Assembly: GCA_035289625.1 (NCBI GenBank)
Contig: DATDWP010000003.1
Location: 1-15,133, forward strand
Direction: 5' to 3'
Length of the DNA: 15,133 bases
DNA from: UBA10205 sp035289625
GTDB taxonomy: Archaea > Iainarchaeota > Iainarchaeia > Iainarchaeales > Iainarchaeaceae
This document shows positions 7,770 through 13,629 of this stretch, piece by piece. Within the stretch, counting starts at the first letter, position 1, and the number at the start of each line of letters is the position of its first letter. The notes under the pieces are model-generated. The model had not been told where the DNA came from. It worked only from the letters and a program-made list of their open reading frames with translations, and did not search any database. The translations under genes were made by a program, and so were the position numbers.

Positions 7770-7833
7770 AATAAATTCAAAAAAAGAATATTTAAAAAAT
7801 TCAAAATTAGATTTTAAAAAATTAGGAAAGGGA

Positions 7834-7889
7834 AATCGAAATGGGGCTTTGGTTGTTTTTAGCTTGGTGAGCCTAACCCCATTCCGATT
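7834..7889. other. Strong imperfect hairpin (13-bp stem, 30-nt loop)
   Basis: AATCGAAATGGGG (7834-7846) pairs with CCCCATTCCGATT (7877-7889); 12 of 13 positions match, with one A-C mismatch. The loop could form a small inner stem (GCT 7862-7864 with AGC 7870-7872). It is preceded by A/T-rich sequence with TATA-like TATTTAAA (7789-7796) and TTTTAAAA (7812-7819), and followed by a run of seven T at 7925-7931. It may be a small RNA, a 3' UTR structure of the upstream gene, or a regulatory leader. It does not match tRNA, 5S rRNA or C/D-box sRNA signatures that I could test by eye. Confidence 0.5.
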
Positions 7890-7924
7890 GTTGTGTTTCA
7901 CTTTTTAGGATTGGATTCCCCCTG

Positions 7925-7931
7925 TTTTTTT
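7925..7931 (+). terminator. T-run, possible archaeal terminator
   Basis: Seven consecutive T (with T-rich CTTTTTAGG at 7901-7909 nearby) follow the hairpin at 7834-7889 and precede two TATA-like boxes. Archaeal RNA polymerase terminates at T-rich stretches, so this is a plausible end for transcripts from the 7014 gene or from the hairpin region. Confidence 0.35.
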
Positions 7932-7938
7932 CTGACAA

Positions 7939-7970
7939 TTATATATCAATCTCCCCACTTTATATAATAT
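7939..7970 (+). promoter_or_regulatory. Two TATA-like boxes upstream of the HTH/NFACT-R operon
   Basis: TTATATAT (7939-7946) and TTTATATAATAT (7959-7970) are the best TATA-like sequences in the gap. They predict starts near 7970 and 7990, giving leaders of roughly 50-70 nt before ATG 8040. A third A/T element (TTAATTAATAAA, 7999-8010) is closer to the start. CATGTAT occurs twice (7982-7988 and 8014-8020), 32 nt apart, in the predicted leader, and might be regulator contact sites. Confidence 0.4.
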
Positions 7971-8039
7971 CATTTAGTTTTCATGTATTTTTATTACATT
8001 AATTAATAAATTCCATGTATCTTTTAGATATTGAGTTGC

Positions 8040-8576
8040 ATGGCTGCTAGTATGAAAATGGATGATGAAATAAGGCTAAATATCCTCTCTGCGCTTCTAA
8101 AGCAAGGGAGCGTTAGCCCAAATCTTCGCCAGCTACAAAAATACACTGGTTATCATAAGGCAACAATAAAATCTTCGCTTGATTTTCTTTCAAAAGAAGG
8201 TTTGATTAGCGGTTTTGGGCCAAAAGTGGATTTTAGAAAATTCGGTTACAAGTTAGAGGTGCTAACTCTTGTGCAGGCTGATCTTACAAAAAAGGATTTC
8301 CTTGCAAAACTTTTAGAGGAGGTAAAAAAAGATCACAACCTCTATTTTCTCTCGGGAATAATTGGCTCGGGGAATTGGAACCTTCTTGCGCGCCATATCT
8401 ACAAGGACATTGAGTCATACCACGAAGGGGTAAATAAAAAATATTTTGAAAAATTAGGCGGTATTCATGATTTTTTCAAGCAGCGCGAGATTTTTTATGT
8501 AACCGAGCCATTCTATAAGCTCGATTCTAGAACGGACGCTTTAATTGAAACGATAAAAAAATCAAAGGGGTTGTAA
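8040..8576 (+). CDS. Lrp-like winged-helix transcriptional regulator
   Basis: 178 aa from ATG 8040; a TTG at 8031 would add 3 residues, and ATG 8052 or 8058 are also possible. An N-terminal winged helix lies at about residues 7-58 (DDEIRLNILSALLKQG, then the recognition region GYHKATIKSSLDFLSKEGLI). A domain resembling the RAM domain of Lrp/AsnC follows: GSGNWNLLARHIY (about 109-121) and GGIHDFFKQREIFYVTEPFYK. The match to Lrp/AsnC is weaker than for the 4301 gene and is an inference from layout. The stop overlaps the start of the NFACT-R gene (TAATG), so the two are translationally coupled and the regulator probably acts in, or is controlled with, that function. Confidence 0.75.
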   Translation: MAASMKMDDEIRLNILSALLKQGSVSPNLRQLQKYTGYHKATIKSSLDFLSKEGLISGFGPKVDFRKFGYKLEVLTLVQADLTKKDFLAKLLEEVKKDHNLYFLSGIIGSGNWNLLARHIYKDIESYHEGVNKKYFEKLGGIHDFFKQREIFYVTEPFYKLDSRTDALIETIKKSKGL

Positions 8577-9370
8577 TGAGGGTTGAAATTGATTTCACAA
8601 AATCTGTTGAGCAGAATGCAAATTCATATTATGATTTGGCAAAAAAGTCCAAAAAAAAGCTTGAAGGGCTTGCAAAGGGGCAAATTTTGCTTGAGAGAAA
8701 AATCGCGGCAAAATCTGTTCATAAAGCTACTAAAAAGTTAGTGAAAAAAAAGGAGCGCAAGTGGTTTGAGAAGTTCCACTGGGGCTACACTAGTAATGGG
8801 CATCTTGTTGTTGCCGGAAGGGACGCGCGCGGAAATGAAACAATTGTAAAAAAAATAATGCAGCCGGGGGATATTTACTTCCACGCAGATATTAACGGTG
8901 CTGCACATACTGTGCTGAAAGCCGAAGGGGCGCAGGTGTTAGAAAAAGAAAAAAAAGAGGCGGCGATTTTTGCGGCAGTTTTTTCAAAGGCGTGGAATTC
9001 TCAAGTTCCTGCAATTGATGTTTATTCGGCAAGTCCTGATCAAGTCACTAAAAAAGCTCCGAGCGGGGAATCTTTGGGGACCGGCGCTTTTATGGTGTAT
9101 GGGCAGAGGGTGTGGTATAAAAAAACCCCGCTCGAATTTGCCCTCGGGTTTTGTAAAAAAGATGCTTCTTATGAGCTTTTTTCAGGGCCGCAAGAGAGTA
9201 TACAGGCAAGATCGGATGTTTTTTTTGTGCTAAAATTTGGTTCTAGTTCAAAAGGAGATGCTGCAAAGAGGATTTTGCGCTCTTTAGAAGCGAAATTTCC
9301 GGGTCTTGAACTAAACCTTGATGATATTGTTGCTCTTTTGCCAAATGGCGGCATTGAAGTGCAGCAATAG
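8576..9370 (+). CDS. Stand-alone NFACT-R domain protein (truncated Rqc2/RqcH relative)
   Basis: 264 aa, against roughly 550-700 for full NFACT proteins (Rqc2/Tae2/NEMF, bacterial RqcH), which bind the 60S or 50S subunit and recruit tRNA to tag stalled chains. The sequence begins at the linker and coiled-coil part (VEQNANSYYDLAKKSKKKLE, residues 11-30; basic helix to about 65). The NFACT-R domain follows: GYTSNGHLVVAGRDARGNE (70-88) and PGDIYFHADINGAAHTVLK (97-115). The archaeal-type tail is kept (SLGTGAFMVYGQRVWYK, then SGPQESI and SSKGDAAKRI). The NFACT-N and helix-hairpin-helix parts are absent. Start ATG overlaps the previous stop by one base and is preceded by AAGGGG. Whether it still elongates chains is unknown; a separate NFACT-N partner elsewhere is possible. 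Confidence 0.88.
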   Translation: MRVEIDFTKSVEQNANSYYDLAKKSKKKLEGLAKGQILLERKIAAKSVHKATKKLVKKKERKWFEKFHWGYTSNGHLVVAGRDARGNETIVKKIMQPGDIYFHADINGAAHTVLKAEGAQVLEKEKKEAAIFAAVFSKAWNSQVPAIDVYSASPDQVTKKAPSGESLGTGAFMVYGQRVWYKKTPLEFALGFCKKDASYELFSGPQESIQARSDVFFVLKFGSSSKGDAAKRILRSLEAKFPGLELNLDDIVALLPNGGIEVQQ

Positions 9371-9398
9371 CTGGGCTTTGGTCAGGCTAATCATTGAG

Positions 9399-9407
9399 TT
9401 ATATTAT
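9399..9407 (+). promoter_or_regulatory. TATA-like box before cdc48
   Basis: TTATATTAT lies 27-35 nt before the ATG at 9434, predicting a leaderless or very short-leader mRNA. The T-rich tract between box and ATG shows no Shine-Dalgarno sequence. Confidence 0.5.
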
Positions 9408-9433
9408 TATTTGTTTTTACATTCCTATTCTTC

Positions 9434-11620
9434 ATGAACCCAAAATCGCGCCCACAAATTAGCCTTCGTGTTGAAGAACCTGATCCGTCTCATGTCGGAA
9501 GAAACATAATAACACTTGACCGCAAGACCAAAGAAGAGCTTGGGGTTACGTCCGGGGATATTGTTGAAATTATAGGTTCGCTTCGTACAGCAGCTGTAAT
9601 TTGGCCTTCACGCCAAGAAGATGAGGGGCGAGGGATAATTCGCATGGACAATTTAATTCGAAGAAATGCAGGTGTTGGGCTTGGGGAAAAAGTAACTGTG
9701 CAAAAAGCTGAGTTTTCGGAAGCAAAAAGGGTTGTTCTTGCTCCCACTCAAGAAGTTAGAATTATTGCATCTGGTTATGATAGGATTTTGAAAAAGAATT
9801 TTATCGGAAGGCCGCTAAATAAGGGTGATAGGGTGCTTATTAGCGTATTTGGTTCTGGATTTATCTACCAGGTGATTGATACAAATCCGCGCGGTGTTGT
9901 AAAGGTCACCGATTTTACACAATTTGTTCTAAAAGAAGAGCCTATAAAAGATGCGCTTGGAGGAATTCCTCGGATTGCATATGAAGATATTGGCGGTCTT
10001 GAAGAGCAGGTGCAAAAAGTAAGGGAGATGATTGAACTTCCAATGCGCCATCCGGAAATTTTCAGAAGGCTTGGTATAAATCCTCCGAAAGGAGTGCTGC
10101 TCTATGGGCCTCCGGGGACAGGGAAAACGCTTCTGGCAAAAGCGGTTGCAAATGAGACTCAGGCGCATTTCATTTCAATTTCAAGCCCGAGTATTATGAG
10201 CAAATTTGTAGGCGAAGCTGAGGAGCGCATAAGAGAAGTTTTCAAGGAAGCTGAGAAGAATGCTCCTTCAATAATATTTTTTGATGAGATTGATGCAATT
10301 GCCCCGAAAAGGGATGAGGTTGTTGGCGAAGTTGAGCGAAGGGTTGTTGCGCAGATACTCTCTGCAATGGATGGGATGGAAGCCCGCGGACAAGTAATTG
10401 TTATCGGCGCAACAAATAGGGTGAATAGTATTGATGAGGCCCTGCGAAGGCCTGGCAGGTTTGATAGGGAAATTGAAATAGGGGTTCCGTCAAAAAAGGG
10501 CAGGCTTTCGATTTTACAAATACACTCGCGCGGAATGCCGCTTTCAAAAAATATTGATTTAGAGTACTTTGCTTCAATTACTCACGGGTTTGTTGGAGCA
10601 GATCTTGAGGCGCTCACAAAAGAAGCTGCAATGAAGGCTCTGCGCAGGTATTTGCCGAAAATTAATTTGGATGAGGAGACAATTCCTCCTGAAGTTTTAG
10701 AAACGCTTGAAGTGCGAAAGGACGATTTTTTGGACGCGCTAAAGGATGTGCAGCCATCTGCTTTGCGTGAAGTTTCAATTGAGATTCCAAATATCAAATG
10801 GAGTGATATTGGCGGCCATGAAGATCTAAAAAGGGAATTAAAGCAGGCAGTTGAGTGGCCCTTAAAGCAGCCTGAAGCATTTGCGAAAATGGGAATAAAG
10901 CCTCCGCGCGGAGTTTTACTCTATGGGCCTCCAGGATGCGGAAAAACCGCGATTGCAAAAGCTATTGCAACAGAATCTGAGGCGAATTTTATCAGCATCA
11001 AAGGCCCGCAACTGATAAGTATGTGGGTGGGGGAGTCGGAAAAAGGAATCCGCAAAGTTTTCCAGCGCGCAAGGCAGGTCTCACCTGTTGTTGTATTTTT
11101 TGATGAAATTGATAGTGTTGCAGCAAGAAGAGGGGTTACAACTGATGCTGGGGTTAATGAGAGGATGGTAAACCAGCTCTTAACTGAACTTGACGGAATT
11201 GAGGAACTAAAGGGTGTGGTATTTGTTGCGGCAACAAATAGGCCGGATTTAATAGACCCGGCGCTCTTGCGGCCTGGAAGGATTGATAAGATTTTGAAAG
11301 TGAATGCTCCAGAAGAATCAGCCCGCCTTGCAATATTAAAGATCCACACAAAAGGGGTTCCTCTTGCAAAGAATGTTTCTCTAGAAGAGATTGCGGCAAT
11401 CACTGAAGGGTATAGCGGGGCCGATCTTGAGGGTCTTATTCGTGAGGCAGCACTAACTGCCCTGCAGGATTCGAATTTCAAGCTAACTGATGTCAAGCTA
11501 TCGGATTTTGAGGTTGCTATGAAAAAGATCACTCCTTCAATTTCCAAAGAGACAACCGAAGCTTATGATGCGTTCAAGAACACTGTTGCGCAGGCCTTCA
11601 AACCAAGCTATGTAAGATAA
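9434..11620 (+). CDS. cdc48: Cdc48/VAT-type AAA+ ATPase (p97 homologue)
   Basis: 728 aa, close to archaeal VAT (about 745). A hexameric unfoldase that threads substrates, often for the proteasome. Order: N-domain (residues 1 to about 180; double-psi barrel, then the smaller subdomain), D1 ATPase with Walker A GPPGTGKT (225-232), Walker B IIFFDEID (280-287) and arginine-finger segment RRPGRFD (338-344), then D2 with Walker A GPPGCGKT (498-505), Walker B VVFFDEID (553-560) and the matching LRPGRID segment. Both ATPase sites look intact. The C-terminus (FKPSYVR) does not end in a clean hydrophobic-Tyr-X motif for docking on the 20S proteasome. The stop is one base from the convergent sugar-transferase-like stop. 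Secure assignment; substrate unknown. Confidence 0.97.
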   Translation: MNPKSRPQISLRVEEPDPSHVGRNIITLDRKTKEELGVTSGDIVEIIGSLRTAAVIWPSRQEDEGRGIIRMDNLIRRNAGVGLGEKVTVQKAEFSEAKRVVLAPTQEVRIIASGYDRILKKNFIGRPLNKGDRVLISVFGSGFIYQVIDTNPRGVVKVTDFTQFVLKEEPIKDALGGIPRIAYEDIGGLEEQVQKVREMIELPMRHPEIFRRLGINPPKGVLLYGPPGTGKTLLAKAVANETQAHFISISSPSIMSKFVGEAEERIREVFKEAEKNAPSIIFFDEIDAIAPKRDEVVGEVERRVVAQILSAMDGMEARGQVIVIGATNRVNSIDEALRRPGRFDREIEIGVPSKKGRLSILQIHSRGMPLSKNIDLEYFASITHGFVGADLEALTKEAAMKALRRYLPKINLDEETIPPEVLETLEVRKDDFLDALKDVQPSALREVSIEIPNIKWSDIGGHEDLKRELKQAVEWPLKQPEAFAKMGIKPPRGVLLYGPPGCGKTAIAKAIATESEANFISIKGPQLISMWVGESEKGIRKVFQRARQVSPVVVFFDEIDSVAARRGVTTDAGVNERMVNQLLTELDGIEELKGVVFVAATNRPDLIDPALLRPGRIDKILKVNAPEESARLAILKIHTKGVPLAKNVSLEEIAAITEGYSGADLEGLIREAALTALQDSNFKLTDVKLSDFEVAMKKITPSISKETTEAYDAFKNTVAQAFKPSYVR

Positions 11621-11621
11621 T

Positions 11622-12167
11622 TTAGGCTGACCAGCCTCTTCCTCGCAGCCTGTTGAGAACAATTTTCATTACGTATGTAAAATTTGCTTTCGCCTTGTTT
11701 TTCTTCCACATTTTGTAAAATTCTCTATATTGATTGTGTATTTCCTCGTGTGTCGGAGCGTTTTGTTTGCAGGAATATTGTATTCCGGCAAGAGCGGGTC
11801 CAACTTCGTCATATATGGCTCTAATGTCAGCTGGAAATGCGTCATATTCGCGCTTTGTTGCCGGGCGTATTCCAACAAGCGCTAATTCTCTTTTTGCGTA
11901 ATTCATTAACTGTGGCAATTCATCAAGATTTGTTTTCCTCAAAAACCTTCCGAACCTTGTTATCCTTTTATCCGCCTGTCCGCTTTGCAGGCGCTGCATT
12001 TTTGTGCTCTTCCCTCTTGCAAATTCATCGGGGAAAGTAGCATGCGAGCCTCTTTTCATTGTCCTAAATTTTGTTATAATAATGGGCTTACCGTGCTTAC
12101 CTGCTTTTGCTGCGTGGTGAAAAAGAAAAGTGTCCTTGTACTCATGCCCTGTCATTTTTGGTTTCAT
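11622..12167 (-). CDS. Phosphoglycosyl transferase-like protein (Bac_transf) without membrane segment
   Basis: 181 aa. It matches the monotopic sugar-phosphate transferases (PglC/WbaP/WecB-like, PF02397) that start lipid-linked glycan synthesis by moving a phospho-sugar to polyprenyl phosphate. Seen: KHGKPIIITKFRTMK (24-38), ITRFGRFLRKTNLDELPQL (69-87) with the expected catalytic D82-E83 pair, LVGIRP (97-102) and a C-terminal region ending IVLNRLRGRGWSA. The N-terminal re-entrant membrane helix that normally precedes the KFRTM motif is missing: only ten polar residues (MKPKMTGHEY) come first, and a TAG lies in frame four codons before the ATG. It may be soluble, peripherally attached or inactive. 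Three bases separate the stop codons' outer edges from cdc48's frame at most, so the 3' end is fully packed against cdc48. Confidence 0.85.
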   Translation of the reverse strand: MKPKMTGHEYKDTFLFHHAAKAGKHGKPIIITKFRTMKRGSHATFPDEFARGKSTKMQRLQSGQADKRITRFGRFLRKTNLDELPQLMNYAKRELALVGIRPATKREYDAFPADIRAIYDEVGPALAGIQYSCKQNAPTHEEIHNQYREFYKMWKKNKAKANFTYVMKIVLNRLRGRGWSA

Positions 12168-12200
12168 AAATAACGCCTAATTGAATTTGACTACTTCCTG

Positions 12201-12228
12201 ACATTAATGTAATTTGTGAGTTTTAAAT
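12201..12228 (-). promoter_or_regulatory. Upstream region of sugar-transferase-like gene: TATA-like box and palindrome
   Basis: On the minus strand ATTTAAAA (12228-12221) is the best TATA-like box, predicting a start near 12196 and a leader of about 30 nt before ATG 12167. The perfect 10-bp palindrome ACATTAATGT (12201-12210) falls between box and predicted start, where archaeal repressors often bind. The palindrome is short and A/T-rich, so chance is possible. Confidence 0.3.
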
Positions 12229-12277
12229 GTTTTCATCACTCAAAAGTGCCATTTGGTATTTGGGTATAATTCCCTAT

Positions 12278-12895
12278 TTATAAAAAAGAGAATATTCCTG
12301 CAATGTAGGGGAAAAAGAGCACTCCTGCAACGGCTATTGATATTGTGATAAACCAAATTGCCTTGCTCCACATGAACACTTTGCTCCCGTCAAGGGGAAA
12401 TATTGGTATCATGTTAAATGCCGCCAAAAAGAAGTTCACATACATTGTGCTGATTATGATATGCTCTAAAAGATCGCTCGGGTTTAGAATGGAGAGTAAA
12501 ATTCCAAATACCGCAACTATTAGAAGGTTTGTAACAGGCCCAGCTAGTGAAATGATCCCGTTCTGCTTTACTGTAATGCTCTTTCCAAATACATACACTG
12601 CTCCAGGGGCAGCAAAAACGAATGCTCCGTTAGTAAATATTGCAAGCCCTATTGCAAGTAGAAGGCCCTCTCTCCATGCGCGAAATTCTGCATGCGCGCC
12701 GTAGTGAATTGCCACGTATTTGTGTGCTAGTTCATGGAGTATAAATCCGCTTCCTACAGCAACAAGCATTACTAAAAGTTGGGTGATGAATTCTGAAACC
12801 CCTTGCGAGCTAAATATGGAAAGTCCGATCCAGGCAAATGCAAAGCTCACTGTTAGCCAGCTTATTATAAGGTCGTTGCGTTCGCGCTCATTCAT
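12278..12895 (-). CDS. M50 family membrane metalloprotease (site-2 protease type)
   Basis: 205 aa. Intramembrane zinc protease fold: the zinc-binding HELAH motif (H54, E55, H58) lies in the second hydrophobic segment, and the third zinc ligand is in FNMIPIFPLDG (160-170, D169). Further hydrophobic segments lie at about 11-29, 36-53, 79-103, 113-137, 146-160 and 176-203. Between them is the SLAGPVTN element (116-123), also typical of M50 proteins. No PDZ or CBS domain is fused, so this is the compact form. Such enzymes cleave membrane-bound regulators or small membrane proteins; the substrate here is unknown. The ATG start is 23-30 nt from a TATA-like box, so it is transcribed on its own. Confidence 0.92.
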   Translation of the reverse strand: MNERERNDLIISWLTVSFAFAWIGLSIFSSQGVSEFITQLLVMLVAVGSGFILHELAHKYVAIHYGAHAEFRAWREGLLLAIGLAIFTNGAFVFAAPGAVYVFGKSITVKQNGIISLAGPVTNLLIVAVFGILLSILNPSDLLEHIIISTMYVNFFLAAFNMIPIFPLDGSKVFMWSKAIWFITISIAVAGVLFFPYIAGIFSFL

Positions 12896-12917
12896 GGATT
12901 AAAATGCATTCAAACTC

Positions 12918-12925
12918 TATAAATA
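12918..12925 (-). promoter_or_regulatory. TATA-like box before the M50 protease gene
   Basis: TATTTATA on the minus strand lies 23-30 nt before ATG 12895, one of the clearest leaderless promoter arrangements in the window. It occupies the 62-nt gap after the 12958 gene. Confidence 0.6.
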
Positions 12926-12957
12926 GTTTGCTGCGATGCAAAATTGTGTTCTCAAAT

Positions 12958-13377
12958 TTATTTGTGCATTTTATCAATGGCTTGTTGGTACGTTGCCCAG
13001 AATTTATTTGCTTTATTTTTTCCGCCAAGAATTTGATTAAAATGGTCTTGCTCTGTTTTTTGCATTTCCTTGTCTTTTCCATAAGTAGGGGCTTTGTGGT
13101 TTTTGCGTATTCTTATATTTAGTGCAAGATCTAATATTTTTCTCAAGTTCACCCTTCTTCCAATTCCGAGTGTTTCGATGGCATATTGTGCAGCTATATA
13201 ATTTTGGATTCCCATATGCATTTGTTGTCTGGTAGGGTCATGCTGCTCAAATATTGAAGCATTATTCCCTATGTGTCCTTTATTGAGTGTTGTTCTAAGA
13301 TCGTGGGCTATTTTCACTTCATCAAGGTAGATGGCTCTTAGGGGCTTTGTAAACTTTATTCGTCTTACTTGTATCAT
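12958..13377 (-). CDS. Basic hypothetical protein, 139 aa
   Basis: No family recognised. The protein is rich in K, R, H, N and Q with few acidic stretches, and has no membrane helix and no cysteines. A central helix-like part (QQMHMGIQNYIAAQYAIETL) is followed by a basic segment (GIGRRVNLRKILDLALNIRI) and a polar tail ending in IDKMHK. The composition suggests a cytosolic, possibly nucleic-acid-binding protein, but that is speculation. The ATG start sits 22-29 nt from a TATA-like box. It is divergent from the pilin genes across an 87-nt spacer that contains a perfect inverted repeat, so the two directions may share control. Confidence 0.7.
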   Translation of the reverse strand: MIQVRRIKFTKPLRAIYLDEVKIAHDLRTTLNKGHIGNNASIFEQHDPTRQQMHMGIQNYIAAQYAIETLGIGRRVNLRKILDLALNIRIRKNHKAPTYGKDKEMQKTEQDHFNQILGGKNKANKFWATYQQAIDKMHK

Positions 13378-13398
13378 CTTTTAGAGTAAGTTTTCCGT

Positions 13399-13406
13399 AT
13401 TTATGA
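13399..13406 (-). promoter_or_regulatory. TATA-like box before the 139-aa gene
   Basis: CATAAATA on the minus strand lies 22-29 nt before ATG 13377. It is 6 nt from the left arm of the inverted repeat at 13412-13435. Confidence 0.5.
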
Positions 13407-13411
13407 TTGTT

Positions 13412-13435
13412 TATATTCGTCAATCAACGAATATA
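13412..13435. repeat. Perfect 9-bp inverted repeat, candidate operator
   Basis: TATATTCGT (13412-13420) and ACGAATATA (13427-13435) are exact inverted copies separated by CAATCA. The repeat lies between two divergent promoters; its right arm runs into the TATA-like box of the pilin genes and its left arm lies just upstream of the box of the 139-aa gene. Position and symmetry suit a dimeric regulator controlling one or both directions. Confidence 0.5.
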
Positions 13436-13443
13436 TTTTAAAC
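13433..13443 (+). promoter_or_regulatory. TATA-like box before the class III pilin genes
   Basis: TATATTTTAAA lies 22-32 nt before the ATG at 13465 and overlaps the right arm of the inverted repeat by three bases, so occupancy of the repeat could block TBP/TFB binding. Confidence 0.5.
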
Positions 13444-13464
13444 CTTTTCTTTCGTTATTGTGCT

Positions 13465-13629
13465 ATGGATGAGCGAGCGCAGATCTCAATTGAGATGATA
13501 GTAGTTCTTGCAGCAGTTGTTGCAATTGTGCTTCTTTTGGTCTCCCAGCTGCAAAAGACAGCAGAGAAAGGCGCTAAAGTATTTGATAAAAAATCCGAAT
13601 CAATTTTTGAGCAGATAGAAGAGATATGA
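13465..13629 (+). CDS. Small class III prepilin-like protein, 54 aa
   Basis: A short gene of 55 codons starting MDERAQISIEMIVVLAAVVA. The QxSxE class III signal (Q6, S8, E10) is followed by a 17-residue hydrophobic stretch to V26, then a polar, charged tail (about 27-54, ending EQIEEI) likely to be a coiled-coil helix. In archaea such proteins are cut just before the glutamine by a prepilin peptidase (EppA in Methanococcus) and E+5 helps assembly of type IV pili; the usual G or K before the cleavage site is here A (RA/QISIE). The tail is very short, so it may be a minor pilin or assembly factor. It has its own TATA-like box, and its stop overlaps the next gene (ATGA), indicating an operon. 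Confidence 0.85.
   Translation: MDERAQISIEMIVVLAAVVAIVLLLVSQLQKTAEKGAKVFDKKSESIFEQIEEI

Noticed and set aside
7678..7908. 76-codon plus-strand frame spanning the end of the 7014 gene and the hairpin
   Set aside because: It mostly overlaps the 7014 gene in another frame, has no promoter at its start, and its tail reads through the hairpin without coding character.
7868..7935. C/D-box sRNA (GTGA near 7868, CTGA at 7932-7935)
   Set aside because: No convincing RUGAUGA box C and no D'/C' pair; the CTGA alone is expected by chance.
10921..11547. 208-codon open frame on the minus strand
   Set aside because: It lies entirely antisense to the D2 ATPase domain of cdc48 and its product is a serine-rich shadow with no domain.
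11625..11636. GGCT-GACC-AGCC mini-hairpin at the cdc48/sugar-transferase junction as terminator
   Set aside because: Only four pairs, inside the last codons of the minus gene, and not followed by a T-run.
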